7,516 bases of DNA from JBMHDN01 sp049889355 (GCA_049889355.1 JBMHDN010000051.1:1-7516); one strand, 5' to 3'; counted from the first letter of the stretch, positions 1 to 6,136 are shown. A program made the numbers and translations. Notes: generated by a model not told the origin, from the sequence alone.

Positions 1-1832
1 CTCAGATACTGGCCGGTCAGAGAGTCCTGATTATCCATAATCTGCTCAGCTGTGCCGACAGCGACCACCTGACCACCATGCACACCGGCCCCCGGGCCCA
101 TATCAATCACATAGTCAGCCGCGCGTATCGCATCTTCATCATGTTCAACAACCAGAACGGTATTGCCGAGGTCGCGCAGGCGGGTGAGGGTGGCCAGCAG
201 CCTGTCATTATCGCGCTGATGAAGGCCAATAGACGGCTCATCCAGAACATAAAGAACACCGGTCAGCCCAGAGCCGATCTGAGAGGCCAGCCTGATCCGC
301 TGAGATTCACCGCCTGACAAAGTGCCGGAATTGCGGGACAGATTAAGATAGCGCAGCCCCACATTCGATAAAAAGCCAAGCCGCTCGTTGATTTCTTTCA
401 AAATCCGGCTTGCAATTTCATTTTCCTGATGATTGAGCTGGCTATCCAAAGCCAGGAACCAGTCTGTGGCCTCGCCAATCGACAAAGCAGAGATGTCTGA
501 AATATCTTTTTTGGCGATTTTCACCGCCAGAGCTTCTGGCTTCAACCTTTTGCCATGACAGGCTTCACAATGATGATTGGCTCGGAATTTCTCTAATTCT
601 TCACGCACCCAGTTTGAATCGGTTTCGCGATAGCGGCGTGTCAAATTCGGGATGATGCCTTCAAACGGCTTTTGGGTGCGATAAGATCGCAAACCATCAT
701 CATAGGTCATTTCAATCGAGTCATAGCCACTGCCATAGAGCAACACCTGCCGGTGGCTCGCCTCGAGCTTGTCAAAAGCGACATCTAGCGAAAACCCGTA
801 ATGTTTACCAAGCGCGGCCAGCGTCTGTAGGTAATATTTTGAGGTAGAGCTCGCCCAGGGCGCAATCGCCCCTTTACGCAGGCTGACCTTCCGGTCTGGT
901 ACCACCAAATCTTCATCAAAATGGGCTTCCACCCCCAGCCCGTCACAAGACGGGCAGGCCCCGAACGGGTTGTTAAAGGAAAACAGCCGCGGCTCCACCT
1001 CATCAATCGTAAAGCCTGATTCTGGACAAGCAAAACGGGCTGAAAATACCGTCCGGCTCTCATCTTTGGCATCATCTGCAAAAACCAGCCCATCTGAAAG
1101 CGCCAGGGCCGTCTCCAGCGAATCTGCCAGACGTGTCGCCAGCGCCTCGCGTTTTTCCTCATCTTCTTTTTTGATGATCACCCGGTCTACGACAATCTCA
1201 ATGTCATGTTTGCGCTTTTTATCCAGCTGCGGGGTCGCATCCAGATCATAAAATGCGCCATCAATACGCACACGGCTAAAGCCTTTGGCCAGATATTCGG
1301 CCAGCTCTTTGCGATATTCACCTTTGCGCCCGCGCACCACAGGGCTCAGCAGGTAGAGCCTCTTGCCTTCTTCCATCTCCATTAAGATATCGACCATCTG
1401 AGAGACAGTCTGAGAGCGGATAGGCAGACCAGTTGCCGGTGAATAGGGTACACCGACACGCGCCCATAACAAGCGCATATAATCATAAATCTCTGTTACC
1501 GTGCCAACGGTTGAGCGCGGATTGCGCGAGGTGGTCTTTTGTTCAATCGAAATCGCAGGCGATAGCCCTTCGATTAAATCCACATCAGGCTTTTGCATCA
1601 TCTCCAGAAACTGGCGGGCATAGGCTGAGAGCGATTCGACATAGCGGCGCTGGCCTTCAGCATAAATCGTATCAAAGGCCAGAGAAGATTTACCAGAGCC
1701 AGACAGGCCGGTGATCACCACCAGCTGATCACGCGGGATATCGACATGCACATCTTTGAGATTATGCTCACGCGCGCCGCGCACCGAAATCATACGGCTG
1801 GCAGCTGAATTAGGTGAGGTGCTATCTGGCAT
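1..1832 (-). CDS. uvrA: Excinuclease ABC subunit A (UvrA), N-terminal 610 residues, truncated by the window edge
   Basis: UvrA is the DNA-damage sensor of nucleotide excision repair. It is a dimeric ABC-type ATPase that scans DNA and loads UvrB. The frame is open without interruption from ATG at 1832 to the window edge, giving 610 of the usual roughly 940-960 residues. Visible in order: Walker A GLSGSGKSS at residues 42-50; the UvrB-binding/insertion region; CxxC-type zinc motifs at C269-x-x-S272, C293/C296 and C422/C425; the ABC signature LSGGE at 505-509; Walker B VLDEPS near 529-534; and the VVEHDEDAIRAAD switch region. The second nucleotide-binding domain and its zinc finger lie outside the window. 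The start at 1832 is preferred because it gives a typical N-terminus; the ATG at 1839 is in another frame. One zinc ligand is Ser (S272) where E. coli has Cys. The gene is divergent from ssb, the same arrangement as in E. coli. Confidence 0.97.
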   Translation of the reverse strand, partial: MPDSTSPNSAASRMISVRGAREHNLKDVHVDIPRDQLVVITGLSGSGKSSLAFDTIYAEGQRRYVESLSAYARQFLEMMQKPDVDLIEGLSPAISIEQKTTSRNPRSTVGTVTEIYDYMRLLWARVGVPYSPATGLPIRSQTVSQMVDILMEMEEGKRLYLLSPVVRGRKGEYRKELAEYLAKGFSRVRIDGAFYDLDATPQLDKKRKHDIEIVVDRVIIKKEDEEKREALATRLADSLETALALSDGLVFADDAKDESRTVFSARFACPESGFTIDEVEPRLFSFNNPFGACPSCDGLGVEAHFDEDLVVPDRKVSLRKGAIAPWASSTSKYYLQTLAALGKHYGFSLDVAFDKLEASHRQVLLYGSGYDSIEMTYDDGLRSYRTQKPFEGIIPNLTRRYRETDSNWVREELEKFRANHHCEACHGKRLKPEALAVKIAKKDISDISALSIGEATDWFLALDSQLNHQENEIASRILKEINERLGFLSNVGLRYLNLSRNSGTLSGGESQRIRLASQIGSGLTGVLYVLDEPSIGLHQRDNDRLLATLTRLRDLGNTVLVVEHDEDAIRAADYVIDMGPGAGVHGGQVVAVGTAEQIMDNQDSLTGQYL

Positions 1833-1905
1833 ATTCCATCTCGCTTTATTGGGCCAGGCGCGCGCAAAAGGCCATGGCGGACATCATACTTCTCTCTGAT
1901 ATTGA

Positions 1906-1941
1906 GATATAGTGTAGATAGGGCGCATCGCATAGTCTCAA
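1906..1941 (-). promoter_or_regulatory. Possible uvrA promoter
   Basis: On the minus strand, TTGAGA (1941-1936) is followed after 15 bp by TATCTA (1920-1915). It is followed a little further on by ACTATATC (1913-1906), which matches the Caulobacter-type -10 element GCTANAWC at 7 of 8 positions. Neither spacing is ideal (15 bp, or about 22 bp to the second element). The implied transcript would have a leader of roughly 65-75 bases before the uvrA ATG. This is a weak, pattern-based call. Confidence 0.25.
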
Positions 1942-1993
1942 ACCCAAAAGAATTCGAGAAACAAACCCCACATCTGGTGGTGCATCTCGCTTG

Positions 1994-2040
1994 TTCTATG
2001 TTAGATATCATATGATGCAGCCCGATATTTTCTATGTTAG
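1994..2040. repeat. Pair of 11-bp direct repeats flanking a 10-bp palindrome
   Basis: TTCTATGTTAG occurs exactly at 1994-2004 and again at 2030-2040, with starts 36 bp apart. Between them lies the perfect palindrome ATCATATGAT (2007-2016). The position, 60-106 bp upstream of the ssb ATG in a divergent promoter region, suits regulator binding sites. No regulator can be named from the sequence. TATGTT inside each copy could also act as a poor -10 element. Confidence 0.45.
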
Positions 2041-2085
2041 GCTGAGACAAGCTGATATTGGGCCGCATGAGGCCGCAAACCTATA

Positions 2086-2091
2086 AAGGAG
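2086..2091 (+). promoter_or_regulatory. ssb ribosome binding site
   Basis: AAGGAG ends 8 bases before the ATG at 2100 and decides the ssb start. The frame is open further upstream to a TTG at 2058, but the 14 extra residues are unlike SSB N-termini, and that start has no Shine-Dalgarno sequence. Confidence 0.85.
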
Positions 2092-2099
2092 CAGGGCAG

Positions 2100-2609
2100 A
2101 TGTCCGGAAGTGTGAATAAGGTCATTTTGGTGGGTAATCTGGGTCGTGATCCAGAGGTGCGCAATACTCAAGATGGCTCAAAAATTGTGTCGCTTTCAAT
2201 CGCGACATCTGAACGCTGGAAAGATCGCAATTCAGGTGAACAGCGCGAGCGCACCGAATGGCACCGTGTGGTGATTTTCAATGAAAATCTGGGCCGTGTG
2301 GCAGAACAATATCTGCGCAAAGGCAGCACTGTCTATCTCGAAGGCCAGCTCCAGACTCGCAAATGGACAGATCAAAATGGCATTGAAAAATACACCACTG
2401 AGGTGGTCCTGCAACGCTATCGCGGCGAACTGACCTTGATGGGCAGCCGCGGCGGTGATGGCGGGGCGATCTCTGGTGGTATGGCTGGCGGTATGGCTGG
2501 CGGTATGGCTGGTGGTGCTATGCCGGCTATGGGCGGCGCGCAATCTGCCCCATCTTCGCCGCCACCAATGGCCGGCGGTGATGATATGGATGATGAAATT
2601 CCATTCTAA
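2100..2609 (+). CDS. ssb: Single-stranded DNA-binding protein SSB
   Basis: SSB is a homotetrameric OB-fold protein that coats single-stranded DNA during replication, repair and recombination, and recruits partners through its acidic tip. The product is 169 residues, a usual length. The OB fold spans about residues 4-114, beginning VNKVILVGNLGRDPEVR. The ssDNA-stacking aromatics W40, W54 and F60 match the E. coli numbering, and W89 sits near E. coli W88. A flexible Gly/Met/Ala/Pro linker covers about 115-160, including three GGMA-type repeats coded by a 12-bp tandem repeat. The tail DDMDDEIPF (161-169) is the canonical partner-binding peptide. The start is set by AAGGAG at 2086-2091. The gene lies opposite uvrA and upstream of gyrA, a common alphaproteobacterial order. 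Confidence 0.97.
   Translation: MSGSVNKVILVGNLGRDPEVRNTQDGSKIVSLSIATSERWKDRNSGEQRERTEWHRVVIFNENLGRVAEQYLRKGSTVYLEGQLQTRKWTDQNGIEKYTTEVVLQRYRGELTLMGSRGGDGGAISGGMAGGMAGGMAGGAMPAMGGAQSAPSSPPPMAGGDDMDDEIPF
2478..2513 (+). repeat. Three tandem 12-bp repeats inside ssb
   Basis: The unit GGTATGGCTGGC occurs at 2478-2489, 2490-2501 and 2502-2513; the last copy ends in T instead of C. Each unit encodes Gly-Met-Ala-Gly in the SSB linker. Because the unit is a multiple of three, a change in copy number lengthens or shortens the linker without shifting the frame. Confidence 0.9.
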
Positions 2610-2622
2610 GCCGGTGGCGGGC

Positions 2623-2662
2623 CAGAACCTGCTGAATAAAGCGCTTTATTCAAAGGGTTCTG
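2623..2662. repeat. 40-bp interrupted inverted repeat between ssb and gyrA
   Basis: Outer arms CAGAACC (2623-2629) and GGTTCTG (2656-2662) enclose the perfect 18-bp palindrome GAATAAAGCGCTTTATTC (2634-2651), all centred on the same point (between 2642 and 2643). Only three base pairs between the arms are mismatched. It begins 14 bp after the ssb stop. As RNA it would form a long hairpin with a tiny loop and could end or stabilise the ssb transcript. No T-run follows (CAAACAATATC), so a classical intrinsic terminator is not indicated. A protein-binding palindrome is the alternative. Confidence 0.6.
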
Positions 2663-2692
2663 CAAACAATATCTGGTGTTTATCGCCATGAA

Positions 2693-2717
2693 TATGCTAG
2701 ATTAAGGGGTATATATT
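2693..2717 (+). promoter_or_regulatory. Candidate gyrA promoter -10 elements
   Basis: Two overlapping possibilities are visible. TATGCTAGATT (2693-2703) contains an extended -10 (TG-n-TAGATT) and also GCTAGATT, a 7-of-8 match to the Caulobacter-type GCTANAWC. TATATT (2712-2717) matches TATAAT at five of six positions. Neither has a convincing -35 hexamer at 16-18 bp. Either would start transcription within about 25-40 bases of the gyrA start codon. Read-through from ssb is the alternative. Confidence 0.3.
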
Positions 2718-2726
2718 GCCCCTTTT
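2704..2726 (+). terminator. GC-clamped hairpin with short T-run just upstream of gyrA
   Basis: AAGGGG (2704-2709) pairs with CCCCTT (2719-2724), with a possible extra T-G pair and an AT-rich 7-base loop, followed by TTTT (2723-2726). This is the shape of a modest intrinsic terminator for transcripts coming from ssb. It sits only 10 bases ahead of the gyrA Shine-Dalgarno sequence and overlaps the likely gyrA promoter. An operator or attenuator for gyrA is therefore equally possible. Confidence 0.4.
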
Positions 2727-2735
2727 CTGATTCGT

Positions 2736-2740
2736 GGAGG
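2736..2740 (+). promoter_or_regulatory. gyrA ribosome binding site (selects a TTG start)
   Basis: GGAGG lies 8 bases before the in-frame TTG at 2749. The in-frame GTG at 2734 overlaps this motif and has nothing like a Shine-Dalgarno sequence upstream. The ATG at 2741 is out of frame. Confidence 0.75.
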
Positions 2741-2748
2741 ATGCTGAC

Positions 2749-5427
2749 TTGTCAGACCAGATAAAGGACGAAAATCCGGTTGTTTCCATCTCTGATGAGA
2801 TGCGCCGCTCTTATCTTGATTATGCGATGAGCGTGATTGTCTCGCGGGCCCTGCCAGATGTCCGTGATGGCTTAAAACCGGTACACCGGCGTATCCTCTA
2901 TGCGATGATGGAAGGCGGCTATGACTGGTCAAAACCGCCACGTAAATCAGCCCGTATCGTTGGTGATGTGATGGGTAATTATCACCCCCATGGTGATAGC
3001 TCTATCTATGAAGCTATGGTCCGGATGGCCCAGCCCTTTTCGATGCGCCTGCCGCTTGTCGATGGTCAGGGTAATTTTGGCTCGGTAGACGGCGATCCGG
3101 CTGCCGCTATGCGCTATACCGAGAGCCGGCTAGCCAAATCAGCTGAATTTCTGCTGCGCGATATCGATAAAGACACAGTCGATTATGTCCCCAATTATGA
3201 CGAGACTCAGCTTGAGCCCTCTGTATTGCCTGCTGAATTTCCGAATCTGCTGGTGAATGGGGCAGGCGGTATCGCGGTGGGGATGGCGACCAATATTCCG
3301 CCACATAATCCCTCTGAAGTGCTGGATGCTTGTGTGGCCTATATCAACAATCCAGATATCACTGATGAAGAGGTGATGGAGATTGTCCCTGGTCCAGATT
3401 TTCCTACCGGCGCGCTGATTATGGGCCGTTCTGGCATTCGCGATGCCTATCTGACTGGCCGTGGCTCGGTAATGATGCGGGCACGGGCCAGCGTGGAAAC
3501 TTTTAAGTCAGATCGCGAAGCCATCATCATTGATGAAATTCCCTATCAAGTGAATAAAGCCCAATTGTTAGAGCGTATTGGCGAGCTGGTTCGCGAAAAA
3601 ACCATTGAAGGTATTTCGGATATCCGCGACGAATCAGACCGCAAAGGCATGCGCATTGTCATTGAGATCAAGCGCGACGGCTCAGGCGATGTGGTGTTAA
3701 ACCAGCTTTACCGCCATACCCGCCTTCAGACCAGCTTTGCCGTGAATATGCTGGCGATGAATGGTGGCAAGCCTGAACAGATGGGCCTGAAACAGGTGAT
3801 CTCAGCTTTCTGTGATTTCCGGATGGAGGTGGTAACACGCCGCACTCGCCATTTGCTGGGTAAAGCGCGTGATCGCGCCCATGTTTTGGCTGGCCTGATG
3901 GTGGCCCTGTCCTCAATTGACCGGGTGATTGAGCTGATCAAAGCAGCCCCTTCTGCCGAGGCTGCCCGCGAAGAATTGCGGGCCATTGCCTGGCCTGCAG
4001 ATGAAGTTGCCCCTTTCATTGCGCTGATTGATGATCCCGAACATAAGGTCATAGATGGTCATTATAAGCTGTCTGAAGCTCAAGCCCGCGCGATTCTGGA
4101 ATTGCGCCTACAGCGCCTCACCGGTATGGAGCGCGAGAAGCTCGCCGAAGAAACCTCTGAAATTGCAGCAAAAATTGCAGATTATCTTGGTATTTTATCT
4201 AGCCGTGAGCGCCTAACAGAGGTGGTACTTGGTGAATTGGCAACGGTGCGTGCGGCCTTGGATGAGCCGCGCCGGACCGAGATTTCAGATGCGCTGGCAG
4301 ATCAAGATGATGAAGATCTGATCCAGCAAGAAGATATGGTCGTCACCGTCAGCCACCGCGGCTATATCAAGCGTGTCGCACTGGCCGATTATCGGGCCCA
4401 GCGTCGTGGCGGCAAGGGCCGCACCGGCATGAAGACACGTGATGAGGATTTCGTCACTCAGATTTTTGTGGTGAACACCCACACGCCTATATTGTTCTTC
4501 ACCTCAACTGGTATCGTCTATCAGCTGAAATGCTATAAATTGCCGCTTGGCTCGCCGCAATCGCTCGGCAAGGCGATGGTGAACCTCCTGCCGATTGCAC
4601 AAGATGAAAATATTCAGACCATTATGCCAATGCCGCAAGATACGGCCAATTGGGAAAATCTGAATATCCTCTTTGCCACCTCCAAAGGCAATATCAGGCG
4701 CAATCTCTTATCTGATTTCACTCAGATCAAGCGCAATGGCAAAATCGCAATGAAGCTCAGCCCAGGTGACAGCCTGGTTGGGGTGATGCCTTGCCGCGAG
4801 GAAGATGAAGTCTTGATGGCATCGCGTGATGGCAAGGCTATCCGCTTTGCGGTGAATGAAGTGCGTGTCTTCAGAGGGCGCGATTCCACCGGTGTGCGCG
4901 GGATGAAGCTGCGCAGTGATGATTATGTCGTCTCAATGTGTGTGATTGCTGATCCTGAGGCAGATGTGATTCTCACTGTCACCGAAAAAGGCTTTGGCAA
5001 ACGCTCTGCTGTGGCGGATTACCGGCGCACAGGCCGCGGTGGTCAGGGTGTCGTTAATATCGACACGCGCGAGAAAAATGGTCAGGTCGTCGCCTCCTTT
5101 GTGGTGGAAGATAGCGATCAGTTGATGATGGTCACCAATGGCGGTCAAATCATCCGGATCCGGGTGAATGGCGGCGAAGGGGATAATATCCGCATTGCTG
5201 GCCGCCGCACACAAGGGGTCCGCCTCTTTGAAATTGGCAAGGATGAAGAGGTGGTCTCGGTCGGCATGATCCGCGATGCAGATGATGAGGATGAGCCCGA
5301 ATCAGAAGAGGCCGCAACATCAGACGCACCAGACACATCAGCGGCACCAGAGGCCCCAGATACGGACGCATCACAGGCCGATATGCCAGAAACAGGGACA
5401 ACCCCATCAGAGGAAGAGGGCGCATGA
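2749..5427 (+). CDS. gyrA: DNA gyrase subunit A
   Basis: GyrA is the DNA cleavage-reunion subunit of gyrase (A2B2), which introduces negative supercoils using ATP. With the TTG start it has 892 residues (E. coli 875). The N-terminal breakage-reunion domain shows HPHGDSSIYEAMVRMAQ, with S84 and E88 at the quinolone-determining positions (E. coli S83/D87), and the catalytic tyrosine Y123 in AAMRYTE. The C-terminal beta-pinwheel starts with the GyrA box QRRGGKG (551-557), which separates GyrA from ParC. The last 50 residues (D843-A892) contain 19 acidic and no basic residues. TTG is chosen over GTG at 2734 because GGAGG is correctly spaced for it and MSDQ is a normal-looking N-terminus. The stop overlaps the coaD start (ATGA), suggesting an operon. 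Confidence 0.98.
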   Translation: MSDQIKDENPVVSISDEMRRSYLDYAMSVIVSRALPDVRDGLKPVHRRILYAMMEGGYDWSKPPRKSARIVGDVMGNYHPHGDSSIYEAMVRMAQPFSMRLPLVDGQGNFGSVDGDPAAAMRYTESRLAKSAEFLLRDIDKDTVDYVPNYDETQLEPSVLPAEFPNLLVNGAGGIAVGMATNIPPHNPSEVLDACVAYINNPDITDEEVMEIVPGPDFPTGALIMGRSGIRDAYLTGRGSVMMRARASVETFKSDREAIIIDEIPYQVNKAQLLERIGELVREKTIEGISDIRDESDRKGMRIVIEIKRDGSGDVVLNQLYRHTRLQTSFAVNMLAMNGGKPEQMGLKQVISAFCDFRMEVVTRRTRHLLGKARDRAHVLAGLMVALSSIDRVIELIKAAPSAEAAREELRAIAWPADEVAPFIALIDDPEHKVIDGHYKLSEAQARAILELRLQRLTGMEREKLAEETSEIAAKIADYLGILSSRERLTEVVLGELATVRAALDEPRRTEISDALADQDDEDLIQQEDMVVTVSHRGYIKRVALADYRAQRRGGKGRTGMKTRDEDFVTQIFVVNTHTPILFFTSTGIVYQLKCYKLPLGSPQSLGKAMVNLLPIAQDENIQTIMPMPQDTANWENLNILFATSKGNIRRNLLSDFTQIKRNGKIAMKLSPGDSLVGVMPCREEDEVLMASRDGKAIRFAVNEVRVFRGRDSTGVRGMKLRSDDYVVSMCVIADPEADVILTVTEKGFGKRSAVADYRRTGRGGQGVVNIDTREKNGQVVASFVVEDSDQLMMVTNGGQIIRIRVNGGEGDNIRIAGRRTQGVRLFEIGKDEEVVSVGMIRDADDEDEPESEEAATSDAPDTSAAPEAPDTDASQADMPETGTTPSEEEGA

Positions 5428-5936
5428 CCCGCATTGCTCTTTATCCAGGCACTTTTGATCCGCTGACCAACGGCCATCTTGATATCATCAGCCGGGCCTC
5501 CAAACTGGCTGAGAAGCTGATTATCGGTGTCGCGATGAATGAGCGTAAATCCCCACTTTTCTCACTTGAAGAACGCCAGGCCATCATCACAGAGGCCCTC
5601 AGCGATATGACAGAGGCTGGCGAGGGGCTTGGCAATATCGAGGTCCAGGGTTTTCGCGGGCTTTTGACTGATTTTGCCCGTGATACAGGGGCGACCATGC
5701 TGGTGCGCGGGTTGCGCGCGGTGGCTGATTTTGAATATGAGTTTCAGATGGCCACAGCGAATAAACGCCTGCATGCCGGCCTTGAGACTGTCTTTTTGAC
5801 CGCCTCAGAGCATCAGCATTTTGTGGCTTCACATCTGGTCAAGGAAATTGCCCGCTATGGCGGGGATATCAGCTCATTTGTCCCGCAAAAGGTGGCGATG
5901 CGGCTGATAGCGGTCTTTAAAGAGCATCAGCAATAA
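5424..5936 (+). CDS. coaD: Phosphopantetheine adenylyltransferase (PPAT)
   Basis: CoaD transfers AMP from ATP to 4'-phosphopantetheine to give dephospho-CoA, the penultimate step of coenzyme A synthesis, in the cytoplasm. It is a 170-residue nucleotidyltransferase-fold protein (E. coli about 159). Visible: the phosphate-binding motif YPGTFDPLTNGH with T10 and H18, K42 in NERKS, the RGLRAVADFEYE motif with R95 and R98, and FVASHLVKE at 133-141. In E. coli that last position reads ISSSLVKE, so an Ile and a Ser are replaced by Val and Ala here. The GDISSFVP ending is typical. The ATG overlaps the gyrA stop by four bases (ATGA), with AGGAAG at 5411-5416 as a possible Shine-Dalgarno sequence, so translation is probably coupled to gyrA. 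Confidence 0.97.
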   Translation: MTRIALYPGTFDPLTNGHLDIISRASKLAEKLIIGVAMNERKSPLFSLEERQAIITEALSDMTEAGEGLGNIEVQGFRGLLTDFARDTGATMLVRGLRAVADFEYEFQMATANKRLHAGLETVFLTASEHQHFVASHLVKEIARYGGDISSFVPQKVAMRLIAVFKEHQQ

Positions 5937-5945
5937 GTCTGCCTG

Positions 5946-5965
5946 CCAGAATTCCACTGGTTTTT
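5946..5965 (+). terminator. Weak possible terminator after coaD
   Basis: CCAG (5946-5949) and CTGG (5957-5960) can form a 4-bp stem with a 7-base loop, followed directly by TTTTT (5961-5965). The stem is short. It is offered only because it lies 9 bases after the coaD stop and ends in a T-run. Confidence 0.3.
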
Positions 5966-5996
5966 AAATCTCTGGTCATTTCGTTGAAAAAAGAAC

Positions 5997-6025
5997 TTGA
6001 TTGGTGGCGCAAAGATGCTTACAAA
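5997..6025 (+). promoter_or_regulatory. Probable tRNA-Lys promoter
   Basis: TTGATT (5997-6002) and TACAAA (6020-6025) are separated by 17 bp, the ideal sigma-70 spacing. Transcription would begin near 6032, leaving about 25 bases of leader before the mature tRNA 5' end at 6057. Confidence 0.45.
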
Positions 6026-6027
6026 AC

Positions 6028-6051
6028 GGCATGTCACCAGATGGTGATGCC
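6028..6051 (+). repeat. Imperfect inverted repeat in the tRNA-Lys leader
   Basis: GGCAT (6028-6032) pairs with ATGCC (6047-6051), and CACC (6035-6038) pairs with GGTG (6043-6046) around the loop AGAT; GT at 6033-6034 is bulged. It lies between the predicted -10 element and the tRNA, ending 5 bases before the mature 5' end. It could be a leader hairpin removed by RNase P or an operator at the start site. Confidence 0.5.
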
Positions 6052-6056
6052 CTTAT

Positions 6057-6132
6057 GGGCGGTTAGCTCAGTTGGTAGAGCAAGTGACTTTTAATCACTG
6101 GGTCACAGGTTCGAATCCTGTACCGCTCACCA
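6057..6132 (+). tRNA. tRNA-Lys (anticodon UUU)
   Basis: This is a complete 76-base cloverleaf. The acceptor stem GGGCGGT pairs with ACCGCTC, including one G-U pair at position 2-71. The D stem is GCTC/GAGC. The anticodon stem AGTGA/TCACT holds the loop CTTTTAA with anticodon TTT at 6090-6092. The T arm contains GGTTCGAATCC, and the discriminator is A. CCA (6130-6132) is encoded in the gene. It reads AAA and AAG lysine codons. Confidence 0.98.
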
Positions 6133-6136
6133 TATT

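Larger units (their letters stand above)
1833..2099. promoter_or_regulatory. Divergent uvrA-ssb intergenic region
   Basis: These 267 bp separate the divergent start codons of uvrA and ssb, so both promoters should lie here. I see no gene. What it holds: a possible leftward promoter (1906-1941), two copies of TTCTATGTTAG (1994-2004 and 2030-2040), the 10-bp palindrome ATCATATGAT (2007-2016), and two short repeat pairs each 10 bp apart (GCTGA at 2041/2051; GGCCGC at 2061/2071). I looked for the alphaproteobacterial LexA box GTTC-N7-GTTC, and for its complement, and did not find a match. I also found no convincing -35/-10 pair for ssb. Confidence 0.5.

Noticed and set aside
785..1162. Open frame of 125 codons on the minus strand within uvrA
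   Set aside because: It lies in another frame of uvrA, whose own frame has clear conserved motifs. The translation is Arg/Trp-rich and unlike any family I know.
1988..2008. Possible LexA box around GTTCTATGTTAGATATC
   Set aside because: GTTC is present once, but the second half-site seven bases later is GATA, not GTTC, so it does not match the alphaproteobacterial consensus.
2749..5427. ParC (topoisomerase IV) instead of GyrA
   Set aside because: The canonical GyrA box QRRGGKG, the full-length C-terminal domain and the ssb/coaD neighbours all indicate GyrA.
5145..5477. Open frame on the minus strand over the end of gyrA and start of coaD
   Set aside because: The Ser/Ala-rich translation is the mirror image of the acidic GyrA tail codons, and no ribosome binding site or motif supports it.
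6057..6132. tRNA-Lys as an integration (att) site for an island to its right
   Set aside because: No second copy of the tRNA 3' end was seen between 6133 and 7516, and no integrase is present, so there is no direct evidence within the window.
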